Of a stretch of DNA of 64,000 bases, positions 11,895 to 22,468 are shown in pieces. Below the pieces are notes generated by a model that was not told the DNA's origin, searched no databases, and saw only the letters and a program-made list of their open reading frames with translations. Source of the stretch: Calliphora vicina. Taxonomy: Eukaryota; Arthropoda; Insecta; Diptera; Calliphoridae. Position 1 is the first letter of the stretch. Every line of letters starts with the position of its first letter. Both the position numbers and the translations under genes were made by a program. The DNA is taken from the NCBI RefSeq assembly GCF_958450345.1, contig NC_088784.1:62171247-62235246 (forward strand), given 5' to 3'.

Positions 11895-12015
11895 AAAATT
11901 TGACAATTAAAAAATTCATAGAATACTTTTTTGAAAAATATGACAAAAAATGGTTTTTATTGAATTTTTGAATAGATACAAATTTTTTAAATTGAAATTA
12001 AATTTTTATTTACAT
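11895..12015. repeat. AT-rich repeat, inverted partner near 38905-39030
   Basis: About 120 bp starting near the end of the Jockey-like RT is similar, in reverse complement, to 38905-39030. Shared landmarks are TTGACAATTAAAA, CATATTTTGTCATA-like blocks, and a long ATTGAATTTTTG / CAAAAATTCAAT stretch. This may be the 3' UTR of a retroelement or part of another repeat. No coding content. Confidence 0.6.
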
Positions 12016-12494
12016 AAACCAACCACGTCTTTGTAATCGCACCCGATTTGCTATAAAAAACCTGATGAATAATAATATCATCGAAGCAACAATACTTAAA
12101 GCAAAGTACAAAGGAGAAGACATTTTTATTCCATACCAAATTATTAGATACCAATGGCTCTGAGCGACATGCCAATGGATTTTAAGCGCTTGCAGTTTCC
12201 GGCAGTCATTGCGTGTTTGCGGCATTAACCTTGAAAATCCATGCTTCTTGCTTGGTCAAATGTATGTCGCCTATTCCCGGTCGGAACACCATCAGCATTA
12301 TTTGTTTACGCGCCACATTACAAAACAAAAAATGTCCATTGCAATGAAAGAAATTATGATATCACAGCAAAGCAATCGAAAAAAAATATTTCTTTATTTT
12401 AATTGGTTACCTGAACATCGATCATTCAATCAAAATGTATATAGAACACCATAAGCATAGGGTAGAACTAGAGGCTCAACTGACAGTAAAAATA

Positions 12495-13528
12495 ACACTC
12501 TGCTACAAAATGACACTTTTTGTCAGAACTTGAAAAGCCACCTAATGGAGGTTGTATGCCTAGGTGAGGACATACTGAAACCGTTTTCAAAGATTTTGAA
12601 ACACCCCCAAAATTTTGAGTTATTTTGAAAAAACTGTTTTAGGGTAGGTCGTAGTACTTTACTACCTCTAATTCACACATTTTCAGACCGATTTAAAACA
12701 ATTATGGATAGGTAAAGAATTAAGCTTTCATAAAATGTATGCATAAAATCTATATTCAAAGAAATTGTTTAAGTTTTTATAAATAGTTTCGCTTTCCTTT
12801 TTATTTTTTTCGTAATTTTTCAAATTCAACAATAATTATTTTAATTTTTTTTCTGTGAAACCCTATTTTTTGGCACAGTGTTTTAAAGACAGTTTTATAT
12901 AGACAAAAACGAGACATTAGTTGTTAAAATCGGTTTATACTTGCCAAAGTTATTAAACTTTTTCGAAAAAAGTTCGATAAACTTACCTTGTAAATTAAAA
13001 ATTGTACAAATATTTTTTTTTGTATAGTTTTTTTCTGGAAAAAACTAGAAAAGGTGTTAATGAAAAGTTGAATAACTTTTATAATTTTGATCCGATTTGA
13101 GTAATTAGAATCATGTTTTGTTAAGAACTAAATTTCCTTTATACATTAGTATACATTTTTATAAGCTTCCATATCAAAATAAGCAATGAAAAGCTATTAA
13201 AATCAAAAAAATTGATAAATTTTGTTTTTCTTTTAGATATTGTTAACAAAAACAATACTTATAACTAACAAATGTATCAAATAATTCACATCTTTTTAAA
13301 GCGTAATCAGTTTTCTTTTTAACCCCGTTTAAAAATTTAAAATCGGACAAAGATTGACTTAGTTACAGATCGATAAGTTCACGGACATAACTGAAAACGT
13401 TTTTTTCAGAATTGCTTCTGAATTTGAGGGCGTTTTGGAAATTTTTTTACACAATTTGTAATGTATTCAGCAAGCCCTATAACCTACGCTAGGTCGTTTT
13501 CCAAGTTTTTTTCCATTGTAGCACCGTG
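12495..13528. mobile_element. Probable non-autonomous DNA element, about 1 kb
   Basis: The left end CACTCTGCTACAAAATG pairs with the right end, which on the other strand reads CACGGTGCTACAATGG. TA follows the right end; the left flank is AA where TA would be expected. The interior is AT-rich with no coding region. It sits between the two non-LTR remnants and partly explains the noncoding gap between them. The inverted ends are short and imperfect, so the call is tentative. Confidence 0.45.
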
Positions 13529-13597
13529 TAATTTATTCTCTCCCAAATTTCATGGCTGACACAACAACAAAATACATTATTTCATTTGTATTTTTTT

Positions 13598-14013
13598 GTT
13601 GCAAGACGTAGGTTTGCGAGAAGAATGGCAATCCTGATAACAGTAGCTCTAAGAACGACCGCTACAAAGTCGCTCTTTACTATATTGAACTGGATCCCTG
13701 TGGGTGTGGAAACATGCTCCATACGGTCACGCCAGTATAATAGGTAGTATTCAGACTCTTCCGGATAATATCGATTACTGCTAGGCCCTTCATGGCGAGG
13801 AACTTCGGTTTCCGAATTCCGACACAACGGGTCTCTCAGTGTATACAGACGGTTCTAGATAGAGAGATCGAGTTGGCGTTAAGGAATTCGACACTAGGCT
13901 ATCCTTCAGACTTCCAAATGAATGTAGCATTATTCAGGCTGAAATATCAGCTATTAAAAGGGCGGCTAACTGGCTCAGTTATAACAAGATATCAGGCAGG
14001 GATATACGTATAG
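13598..14013 (+). pseudogene. R1/LOA-like RT C-terminus and start of RNase H
   Basis: About 13625-13740 reads AILITVALRTTATKSLFTIL, matching the R1/LOA-clade RT C-terminal signature 'CLxITGAxRTTPTxxL'. Then comes SVYTDGSR near 13835, the first catalytic Asp motif of RNase H. After a stop and a frame shift, SFRLPNEC and QAEISAIKRAANWL follow, including the catalytic Glu region. The RNase H continues at 15015 and again at 21135, so one domain is split by two insertions. R1, LOA and I clades carry a C-terminal RNase H, unlike Jockey proper. This is therefore a different element from 9540-11905. Confidence 0.78.
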
Positions 14014-15014
14014 TGGTGGCCAGGAATTTAAGACTAAAATTGTTTGCTAAATTCCATGTAATTGTCAATTATTTTTTCAAATATTTCCCAAATATGAATG
14101 CATGAGGACTGTTTTAACACACAAGTGTGTTTTATTCGACTGTGTCAATTCATACATATTCACCATGAACACATAAAATTTTTCTACAACTTGACCAAAA
14201 AAAATTTTTTTTTAATTAATATATTTTCTCACATTTATATCATTATAATTTTATTAATATAAAATATTCGGACCAAATTTCGTATTTTTAGTTCCATTAG
14301 TTTCGGTCATATCATGTTATTAACAGCGGATGTTCGCTGAGGTGGGTCTACGTATTTCCACATATCTTTGTCCATATATGTTTTACCGATTTTTCGCATT
14401 GCACTATCACTCACAAAAATTGCAAAAAATTTAGTTTCACTATTTTTTATCAGCTTTAGTGATAATGCTTATTCTTAACTAGCACTAAAAAAAATAGTGA
14501 TAGTGATAATTTTTTAACTATCACTAAACGTTGATTTAGTGCAAAAATCTGCACTACAATTAATTAGTGCAAAATTTTAACCTGCAATCAAAAAAAGCTG
14601 CATTAGACGTACTATCACTAAATTTTCAAAAATGAGTAGTCATGAAATTGATGAATCCAAATTCGTAAAATAAAAATTTTAAATATTTTTTGTTATTTTT
14701 AATGAAATATTAGTCTTAAGTTTTAAATTAGTGTACAGAAATAAACTTAAACCATTTTGAACTTAAAAATTTAGTGCACAATTTGAAGATGCACTCAAAT
14801 TATTACATACAAAAAAGTTGCAATAAACTGATGATTGCATTTTTTTAAATCAACTAATTTAATATTGAGTGCAAAATTTTTTAACTCACTATCACTAATG
14901 TTTAGTGAGGCTGCTAATTTTCAACTCAGCACTAAATATGAACAAAATGATTGCACTAATTTTGCACTATCACTTAGTATTAGTGCAAACTGCAAAATTA
15001 GTGCACTACCCCCA
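14014..15014. mobile_element. Unclassified insertion splitting the RNase H
   Basis: About 1 kb lies between RNase H codons. Removing it would bring GGGATATACGTATA next to TATATACTGACAGTCAGGC, restoring the expected strand ahead of YTDSQAAIKSL. The interior from about 14400 to 15000 is full of short degenerate repeats around TTAGTGCAAAATT and CTATCACTAA on both strands. No clear terminal inverted repeat or long target duplication is seen. Borders are accurate to perhaps 10 bp. Confidence 0.55.
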
Positions 15015-15067
15015 TTTATGGTATATATACTGACAGTCAGGCCGCAATAAAATCTCTAACAGGTGTA
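15015..15067 (+). pseudogene. RNase H middle segment (DSQAAIKSL)
   Basis: This short piece reads YTDSQAAIKSLTGV. The Asp-Ser-Gln-Ala-Ala motif is the third catalytic Asp region of non-LTR RNase H. It is cut at GGTGTA by LIR element B and continues at 21135 with 'TTSNLVQECRASLNRMA'. Splicing the flanks at TA gives GGTGTATGTACAACA, a continuous frame. Confidence 0.8.
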
Positions 15068-15921
15068 TACTAGGGTGGTCCTTAATATACGAAAGTTGGA
15101 TTTTTGTCAGTCTCACCCTCTGGTGAACATTGGCCGCAAGCCCTCTGAAGTTTTGATGTGCATTTACAAGGGTGAAAAATGCAAATTTTGCCATTAAAAA
15201 ATTATTTTTGCAATTTAATTTAAAAGAATAGAAATGTGTACGTAATTGTCGTTCTAATGAGACATAAAAAACATAAATTGGTCAAAAAACGTTAAAGAAC
15301 AAGAAAAGTAGGAACAAAATTAACATATTTTGCGAAATATTAAAATAAAAGCTTATTTTTACCCAAAATACGTCCATATTTACTTCTATATGAGTTTTTG
15401 TCTTTGTACCATTAACCTATTCGCATGTATGACCAAAAAAATTTAAATTTGTTAAGGACAGTTTAAAAACTCCAATTTCAATGTTTTAAAAGTTTTGTTA
15501 AACAAATTTCGGAATTTTTTTATCATCTCATTGGGATTTATTGAGAATATAATAGGGAATAAAGATATGAAAAGATATGTACTATAATATTCTGAACAGG
15601 CTTTACTTAAAATTCATAACAGTAAGCAAATTGGTCTTATTTGCCAAAATATGGCCAAAAAATTAGTGTTTCTCGAAAATTTGAAAATTTAAATCGCAGG
15701 TACGGAAAATCTATATATATAGATATTTTCATAATTTTTTCATCTTTTTATTCCCTACTAGCTGACCCGACAGACGTTGTCCTGTCCAAGTTAAAAAAAT
15801 GCTTGTGTTGGATTTGTAAATTTTTGGGAAGCGGTTTGAAAAGGGTAAAAATAGTTTAAAAGAAAAAAAACGTATTATTGAATGATAATTTTTATTCATA
15901 TAGGACATAGAATAAAATATA

Positions 15922-16355
15922 CAGTAATTTTGACTTACCTGCACAACCAACTTTGCACGATATTTTGTGCAGGTAAGTTAAAAGTGCAGTTAACATCAGT
16001 TAACTTAACTGCTCATTGATGTTGGTAAGTGCATTTAAGTTTACTGCCCAAAAAAGCAGCTAACGGCAAATAATTTACATGAAGTTTTGTGATGTTTCCC
16101 TTTAAATTTTTATTCAAAATCGTATTTTTCTTATTTTGTTTTGATTTAATTTTATATTAAGCAGCTAAATGAATTTTTTTTCATGAAAACCAGTTGTAGC
16201 TTCCAAAAGTATTATGCACTTATCTTAAATGTGCAGGTATGAACAATGCACTTAAATTAACGAATTTGTTTGATAAATAAATATACAAAACACAAGTTTT
16301 GAGCACTTATATGCAAAATGCTCTTAAGTGAAAGGCAGGTAAGTCGAAACTACTG
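15922..16355. mobile_element. pogo-like MITE, 434 bp, TA-flanked
   Basis: The ends are CAGTAATTTTGACTTACCTG and, on the other strand, CAGTAGTTTCGACTTACCTG, flanked by TA on both sides. A CAGTA start with a CTTA(C/G)CTG block resembles the termini of pogo elements (Tc1/mariner superfamily). The interior has further GTGCAGGTAAGT-like motifs and no ORF. Confidence 0.75.
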
Positions 16356-16439
16356 TATATAGAAGCGCTATTGAGCGACAAAGAAACTAAGTTTGTTGTC
16401 ATATTTGTTGTACATATTTTGAGTTGAGTTTTGAGACCT

Positions 16440-17400
16440 AAATTCGATTACTTATATAAAAGTAATCGAATTTAGGTCTGAAAAATGAGTGATCACAGAT
16501 CGAGCTCCTTTTCTTGTTTAAACGCTTATTGGCCAAGTTATTAGCGTATTTAGATATTATGAGTTTTTATATAAAAAATCGAATTTTGGTCAGAAATATG
16601 AGTGATCACAGATCGAGCTCTGTTTGCTTATTGACCAAATTATTAGAGATTTTAGATATTTTGTATTTTTATATAAAAAATAGATTTTTGGTCAGAAATA
16701 TGAGTGATCACAGATCGAGCTCCTTTTCTTGATTAAACGGTTAATGGGCAAGTTATTATCGATTTAAGCTATTGTGAGTTTTTACATAAGCAATCGATTT
16801 TTGATCACAAATATGAGTGATCAGAGATCGAGCTGCTTTTCTTGATTAAACGATTATTGGCCAAGTTATTATTAGTGAATTTAGATATTTTGATTTTTTT
16901 ATATAAAAAAATCAAAATATCTAAATTCGCTAATAACTTGGCCAATAAGCAAACAGAGCTCAATCTGTGATCACTCATATTTCTGACTAAAATTTGATTT
17001 TTTATATTTGGAGTTTATATAAAAAAATCGATTTTTGGTCAGAAATATGAGTGATCACAGATCGAGGACTGTTTGCTTATTGGCCAAGTTATTAGCGAAT
17101 TTGGATATTTTGAATTTTTATATAAAAAAAAATCGATTTTTGGTCAGAAATATGAGAGATCACAGATCGAGCTTTTTTTCTAGATTAAACGCTTATTCGC
17201 CAAGTTAGTAAATATAGATATTTTGAGTTTTTATATAAAAAAAGTCGATTTTTGGTCAGAAATATGAGTGATCACAGATCGAGCTCCTTTTCTTGATTAA
17301 ACGCTTATTGGGCAAGTTATTATCGATTTAAACTATTGTGAGTTTTTATATAAGTGATCGAATTTTGGTCTGAAATATGATTGATCACAGACCGATGTAT
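16440..17400. repeat. Minisatellite, about 110-bp unit, eight direct copies plus one inverted
   Basis: The core GAGTGATCACAGATCGAGCT recurs near 16486, 16600, 16701, 16815 (variant), 17048, 17155 (variant), 17264 and 17380 (degenerate). Spacing is mostly about 100-115 bp, wider where the inverted copy intervenes. Each unit also carries TTGGCCAAGTTATTAGCG-like and TTTATATAAAAAATCGATTT-like blocks. One unit near 16900-17010 is inverted and abuts its neighbour in a palindrome around 16890-16920. There is no coding potential, and the unit is too long and divergent for a CRISPR. Confidence 0.88.
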
Positions 17401-18145
17401 TTTGCAGTTGTATTTAATAAGTGGGCGTATTAGTGGACAATTTGTATTTATGTAAAAACTTTTTTTGTATAGGGAACATTAAAAAAATTAGTTAAATCGG
17501 TCCAGGCGTCCTGCGATTTTAAATATATCAAAAAAAATTGGCATGGTCAATTTTGCTTTCAAAAAAAATTAAATTGGATTACTATGATCATTTAAACAAA
17601 AAATTAGCCAAATCGGTGTGGCCGTTTTCCGATTTTAGATAAATCGAAAAAAGTGTGCGTAAAAGTGGACGTGGGTTTCATTTCGTAAAAACCAAAGTAG
17701 GGCTATGACCAATATTTTTAAAAAAAAAAATTCTAAATCGGTCCGGCCGTTCTCTACTGATGCAATTACCAACGAACGACATTTGATTTTTATTTATATA
17801 GAGTATATTCTAAATAAATCCCAATGAGATGATCCAAAAATTCTGAAATTAGTTTAACAAAATTTTTTCAAATTTGAAAATGGTGTTTGGTGAGGGTTGA
17901 AATGTACCAAAAGTGGCGATTAATTCAAAAGCTGAACTTTATCTGTTTCAGTCATGTTTGGTATTGGGTTAAAGTGCATTAAATAATACATCACAAACTG
18001 CTAAAATTGCAGTTGTGAGTAACTTACTTTATTGGCAGTGAGCGGTCAAAGTCAAATAATTTTTACAAATTTTGCATGCTGTGGTTAAAATTGAAAATTG
18101 TGATATTTCGAGAGCTTATATTTTTTGTTAAATCTGTTAAAAGTA

Positions 18146-19607
18146 CACGCAGAGAAAAAATATAATTGAGCATGGTTACTGTAACCATTTATATAGTGTT
18201 ACAAGTTTTTTTTAACTATATTATAGTCACAGTAACCATTTACATGATTGTGGTAACCATAATATGGTTAACTTACGATTCACATGATTGTCTCAACCAT
18301 ATATATGGTTACAGTAAACATATATATGTTTGTGGCAACCATATTTATGATGAATAATTTTATCATAATATGTTGTTCTCAGATTATGATAAGCCTTAAG
18401 CCGAGAGCACCATAATATGATAAGTCCTTCATCATATAAATGGTTATCACTAGGGGGCGGATTTTTATGCATTTATTATTGGAAAATATGCGCCTAAAAA
18501 ATGCTTCAAAAAAATCAAAATATGACCTAAAAATTAAAAAAATATGCACTTATATTTTTGTGCAGAAACATAAAATAATTAAGTATGGATTTCGAAATGT
18601 CTTAAAAATACACAACACTGTTGCCAGCAGTTAGAATTCTTTAAATTATACTAGGAATTAAACAATTAAAGTTCTAAAACTATTTTTAACATAACTTTTC
18701 TTCTAAAAAACGATGGATATTTATATTAATTGTAATATCTTGGTATAAATACATGTTTAAAGCCATGTTATGTAATCTATAGTGTAGGGACTTTAAACGT
18801 TAATTGTGTAGTGCATTTGTCTCTAAGTTATCCAAAATTACTAGTTTACGACAGTATCGTAGAACTGCTTGGAAATGACTGTCAGGAGCGGTTACTGTGT
18901 AGGTGAAGTTACAAAATCTTTCGATAACGAAATCTCTTATAAATCGAATGTGCAATGAAAACAAATATGAATGTTTTCGACACATGTAATGAATTTTTGA
19001 TACTAAAATTAAACTTTTTTGAAGAAAAATGTTTTGAAATAATAAATTTCAATTACTGATAGAGAAATGAAGAACTTAATGCCAGTTTCTCGATGTCAAA
19101 AGAAGTTAGTCGATAAAATTTACAGCTATTTCTATAACAAATTCGACAAAAATTTTTTTGTCGAAACAATGTATTACCCATAAACGACAAAAAATTATAT
19201 TTTTATTAAAAATTGGCATAATATGCATATAAATATGCATTTTGAAGTAAAATATAACAAAATATGCATTATCAATAAAATATGCAAAAATATGCACTAA
19301 CAAATCGATGCCATTTTGCAGTAAAATGTGCGATTCGGATAGATAATTAGTCTACATTGTATTTGGACGTTCGAGAAAAAACATGCATTTGCATATAAAT
19401 CCGCCCCCTAGTTATCACAAACATACATATATATGTTTACTGTAACCATATATATGGTTGAGACAATCATGTGAATTGTAAGTTAACCATATTATGGTTA
19501 CCACAATCATGTAAATGGTTACTGTGACTATAATATAGTTTAAAAAAATTGTAACAATATTGAAATGGTTACAGTAACCATGCCCAACTATATTTTTTCT
19601 CTGCGTG
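18146..19607. mobile_element. CACGCAGAG fold-back MITE, TA-flanked, carrying a hAT-like MITE
   Basis: The ends are CACGCAGAGAAAAAATATA and its exact inverse, each flanked by TA. Both arms are several hundred bp and rich in GTTACTGTAACC-type palindromes. The termini are of a kind widespread in insects and assigned to Tc1/mariner-type MITEs. A 960-bp element at 18451-19410 has inserted into it; removing that leaves about 0.5 kb of inverted arms. Confidence 0.8.
18451..19410. mobile_element. hAT-like MITE, 960 bp, 8-bp target duplication
   Basis: Ends TAGGGGGCGGATTT and AAATCCGCCCCCTA, flanked by a perfect GTTATCAC direct duplication at 18443-18450 and 19411-19418. An 8-bp duplication with TAG-starting termini fits the hAT superfamily. 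ATGCAT-type repeats lie just inside both ends. A second, inverted copy is at 24614-25673. No transposase reading frame is evident; short frames here match only their counterparts in the second copy. Confidence 0.85.
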
Positions 19608-19919
19608 TAGAAATATTAAAATGGAAAATCAACTTCAGGTATTTGAGAACATAAATAAATAATTTTTGTTTAGATAAATGTTTTGCAAATATTTTTAAGA
19701 TTTTTTTAAAGTTCTCCATTATTATTTTTCGATATATAGATTGAGTTTAAAAAAATCAGGGCGAGATCGGGTAAATTCCATTAAATGCTCTTAAAATATG
19801 AACTTTCAGCTTCTATATACAGAAAAAAATCGTGCGGGTTTATTGAGGTTTTTTACTTATTTAAGTTATAGTGAAAGAACTCCTCTTGCTAAAAAACATA
19901 TTTGATACAAAATAGATTA

Positions 19920-20685
19920 AAACATTTTTTTCTTACATTTTTTTTAAAGTTGTGTTTTATGTACATATTTATGATTGTTCATTACAAAAATTTATAATAT
20001 TGTCTTTTGTGACTTTTTTAAAAAAATTTGTACATTTATAAATTTTTGTGTAAAACAAAAATTGGATTTTAAATTAAATTTATACTAATATAAATACATA
20101 TAATAAATTTATAATTTTATTTTTTTAGTAGCACATGAAGTATGCTTTAATTTTATTCATTAATTTATCGCTTTCCATTCCAAAGTTATAGCATAAATTG
20201 TGAGCTAAGGTCTTTTTTTCCAAAAAACAATAATGCATTTAACGGGTTAAATAAAAATTTTTTTAAACTTTTTTTTTCTAAAGTGCTGTGTTTTTATGGA
20301 TTTATGATTATTCAGTACTAAAAAATTATAATATTCTCTTTTATGACTTTTTTAAAAAAATTTGTAAATTTATACAATTTTGTGTAAAACAAAAATTGGA
20401 TTTTAAATTAAATTTATACTAATATAAATGCATACAATAAATTTATATTTCGAATTTTTTAATAGCTCATTAAGTATGCTTTAATTTCCAATTTTATTCA
20501 ATAATTTATCGCTTTCCATTCCAAAGTTACATCATAAATTGTGAAAAAAGGTCTTTTTTTCAAAAAAATAATAATGCGCTTAAAGGGTTAAAATAAATTT
20601 TTTTTTAACCATTTTTTCTAAAATGCTGCGTTTTTATGTGCTTATAATAACTCATCAATAAAAAAATATAATATTTTAAAACTAC
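19920..20685. repeat. Tandem array, period about 334 bp, 2.3 copies
   Basis: The block ATTGGATTTTAAATTAAATT begins at 20061 and again at 20395. Other blocks (CGCTTTCCATTCCAAAGTTA, GTGTAAAACAAAAATTGG) repeat at the same distance, and a partial third unit starts near 20600. It is AT-rich and noncoding, and lies in the interior of LIR copy B. Confidence 0.85.
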
Positions 20686-21134
20686 GGCTTCTATGAATTA
20701 ATCGCCACTTTGGGTACCATTCAACCCACTGTCATACCTGCGAATAGGTTAACGGTATCCTACGAAGACAAAAACGCATATACAAGTAAATATGGGTATA
20801 TTTTAAGTAAAAATGAGGTTTTATTTTAATATTTCTCAAAATGTTAATTTTGTTCATACACTTCTGGTTCTAGTGGCCTGAGACACGTTAATGGCCTGAG
20901 GAATTTTTAATAACTTTAACATTTGTTGACCAATTTCTGTTTTTCTATGTCTCATTAGAACGACAATTACGCACACATTTCTATTCTTTTCAATTAAATT
21001 GCAAAAATAATTTCTTAATGGAAAAATTTTTACAAAAACTGATGTTTCAGGATGTTTCTTTTACCAATGTTCACCAAACTGCGGGGTGAGATTTGCCAAA
21101 ATCCAACTTTCGTTTATTAAGGGCCACCCTAGTG

Positions 21135-21685
21135 TATGTACAACATCTAATTTGGTCCAGGAATGCCGGGCATCCTTAAACAGAATGGCGAGACATTTGA
21201 CAGTCGTACTCAAGAGACATAGATTTCCTATGTGGGATTCCAAATGCAAGCTTTACATTAGTAACTTCTACTATGAGCTCGCTCAAACAAGATGGTGTTG
21301 TGAACCTATATGCACTATAACCAGAACGATATGGCCCCGACTGAATCGTGGACGAACAACATATCTTCTTGGATTGACACGCTCACTATTGAATGGTGTA
21401 GTGGCGGTCATTACCGGACCCTGCACTTTTGGCAACCATGCAAGGAGACTTGGCTTGCCCTACAACAACTTCTAAAGAAGTTGTCAAAACGAGGAGGATG
21501 ATGAGACCATTTTTCATATTCTTTGTCACTGTCCGGCATTAGGAGATCTACGCTTAAGGTTTCTGGGACATCGTTCCTTAAATAGTCTTTCAGAGCTCTT
21601 GAATATGAGACTAGAGGGCATTAATGCCTTTATAAGGAATAGTAATTGGTTAAAAATACCAGACATGGGGATCTCCTTAGAGTGA
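21135..21685 (+). pseudogene. RNase H C-terminus and terminal zinc knuckle of R1/LOA-like element
   Basis: This continues the split RNase H: TTSNLVQECRASLNRMA, then VVAVITGPCTFGNHARRLGL, then after a frameshift DDETIFHILCHCPALGDL. The Cys...His-x4-Cys knuckle followed by CPAL is typical of the end of I/R1/LOA ORF2. A stop occurs at 21683-21685. The following few hundred bases are likely 3' UTR. Frameshifts show the copy is inactive. Confidence 0.8.
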
Positions 21686-21989
21686 CCTAATAACCGCAAA
21701 CTCATTGACACGCAATTCAAAATCTCCCCCTCTATATTTTTCGAACATATTCCTCTTAACTTTTCAATCTTTCCCTTCACTCTTTTCACTTCTATCTGTC
21801 CCTCCTTTTCTAACTTTGTACTTTCAGGTAACACAAAGGTTTTCGACATCATGCTTAAGTTTACATATCTAAATAGGAACATATATTTTATTATGTAACC
21901 ATAACATTCATTGCATATATATTCAAATCAAATGTAAATCAAACATAACCCAATCCTACATATTGTATATGAATAAAAATTATCAAAAA

Positions 21990-22078
21990 TACACATTTGA
22001 AAAAAATCTACAAATTCACAAACCGAAGACAACTTTTTTTCAAATTTGGAAAGGACAACGTCTGTTAGTTCAGCTAGT
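21990..22078 (-). mobile_element. Inverted fragment of the CTAGCTGACCC-type element
   Basis: On the minus strand it begins CTAGCTGAACTAACAGACGT and continues TGTCCTTTCCAAATTTG, matching the first roughly 60-90 bp of the element at 15758. It ends immediately before the upstream block of gene 1. Confidence 0.6.
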
Positions 22079-22164
22079 AAAAACAAAATTTAATATTTAC
22101 AAGTGTTTTGAAAACGAATAACTCATAAAAATACATTTTGAAAAAGTATCCCTTTTTAAAGGAT

Positions 22165-22468
22165 AAAGGAAAGAAAATTCCTGTTTTAGATTATTTTCCA
22201 CACGTGTGTGCATAATTTTACCTGTAAATTCCTAAGAAAAACTTAAGGATTTTTTAATTAGCTTTAAATGCTGCGCCTGCAAATTATTCTGTCACCTAAA
22301 AGCGAACACAAATTTGAGTCATTTATGAGCTAGAAACTAAATTCTGCTTAAAGATTTTAAAGTATAAAAGACTAAAGATTTACGAATTTCTTATACACAA
22401 CCAATCCGATCTTGGCACAGTAAGCATCAAGAACTTAAGTTGGCAATTTTCTATTAAATTTTTTGAAA
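22165..22468 (+). promoter_or_regulatory. Promoter and conserved upstream block of gene 1
   Basis: TATAAAAG at 22363-22370 lies 106 bp before the ATG. The surrounding TTTACGAATTTCTTATACAC and CTTGGCACAGTAA are shared with gene 2, so the start site is likely about 25-30 bp after the TATA box, near 22393. Upstream, 22165-22335 is conserved with both gene 2 and the relic at 39425-39605, including TTAATTAGCTTTAAATG and CAAATTATTCTG. This copy has a CACGTG E-box in CACACGTGTGTG, which is CATGTG in the other two. Confidence 0.75.

Larger units (their letters stand above)
9540..11905 (+). pseudogene. Jockey-like non-LTR retrotransposon, degenerate (zinc finger, EN, RT)
   Basis: In order: a 2A-like motif (9580-9636); a Cys/His finger split by a frameshift, with WCHLRNC readable near 9700; the C-terminal half of an AP-like endonuclease (about 9905-10250) with YNVYIP and SPDITIASPG followed by LGSDHLP; reverse transcriptase from 10267 containing RPISLLSPIAKILEAF and GVLSPLLFN. 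After a stop the active-site strand follows as ADDCTIFATC, with stop in place of the residue before ADD (expected Y). RT resumes at 11466 after another element, with GRSVVNYAAP and ALRTFIGCLQ. The endonuclease has lost its middle near 10020. Target-primed reverse transcription would have been its mode of movement; it is inactive now. Confidence 0.85.
15758..17803 (+). mobile_element. CTAGCTGACCC-type element inside LIR copy B
   Basis: It begins CTAGCTGACCCGACAGACGT and ends near ATTTTTATTTATATAGAGTA, interrupting the LIR left arm between TATTCCCTA and TTCTAAATAAATCC. Near the right end AAATCGGTCC(A/G)G(G/C)CGT recurs at about 17490, 17605 and 17745, forming diverged units of roughly 120-140 bp. 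I recognise these termini as a type common in insect genomes but cannot name the class. A fragment of the same left end occurs inverted at 21990-22078. A pogo-like MITE and a tandem array sit inside. Confidence 0.6.
15068..21134. mobile_element. LIR fold-back element, copy B (6.1 kb, with nested insertions)
   Basis: Left end TACTAGGGTGGTCC, right end GGCCACCCTAGTG; TA lies outside both ends and the insertion splits an RNase H frame at a single TA, so the target duplication is TA. The left arm is about 15068-15757 plus 17806-17935, and the right arm about 20695-21134. The arms share the same subterminal blocks as copy A, for example CCTGCGAATAGGTTAA and ATTTCGATTC-like stretches. The interior holds a GACCCGACAG-type element, a pogo-like MITE, a 110-bp tandem array, a CACGCAGAG element carrying a hAT-like MITE, and a 334-bp tandem array. 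No transposase was found. Confidence 0.8.

Noticed and set aside
16440..17400. Regular repeats considered as a CRISPR array
   Set aside because: Units are about 110 bp, diverged, one is inverted, and the organism is clearly eukaryotic; it is a minisatellite.
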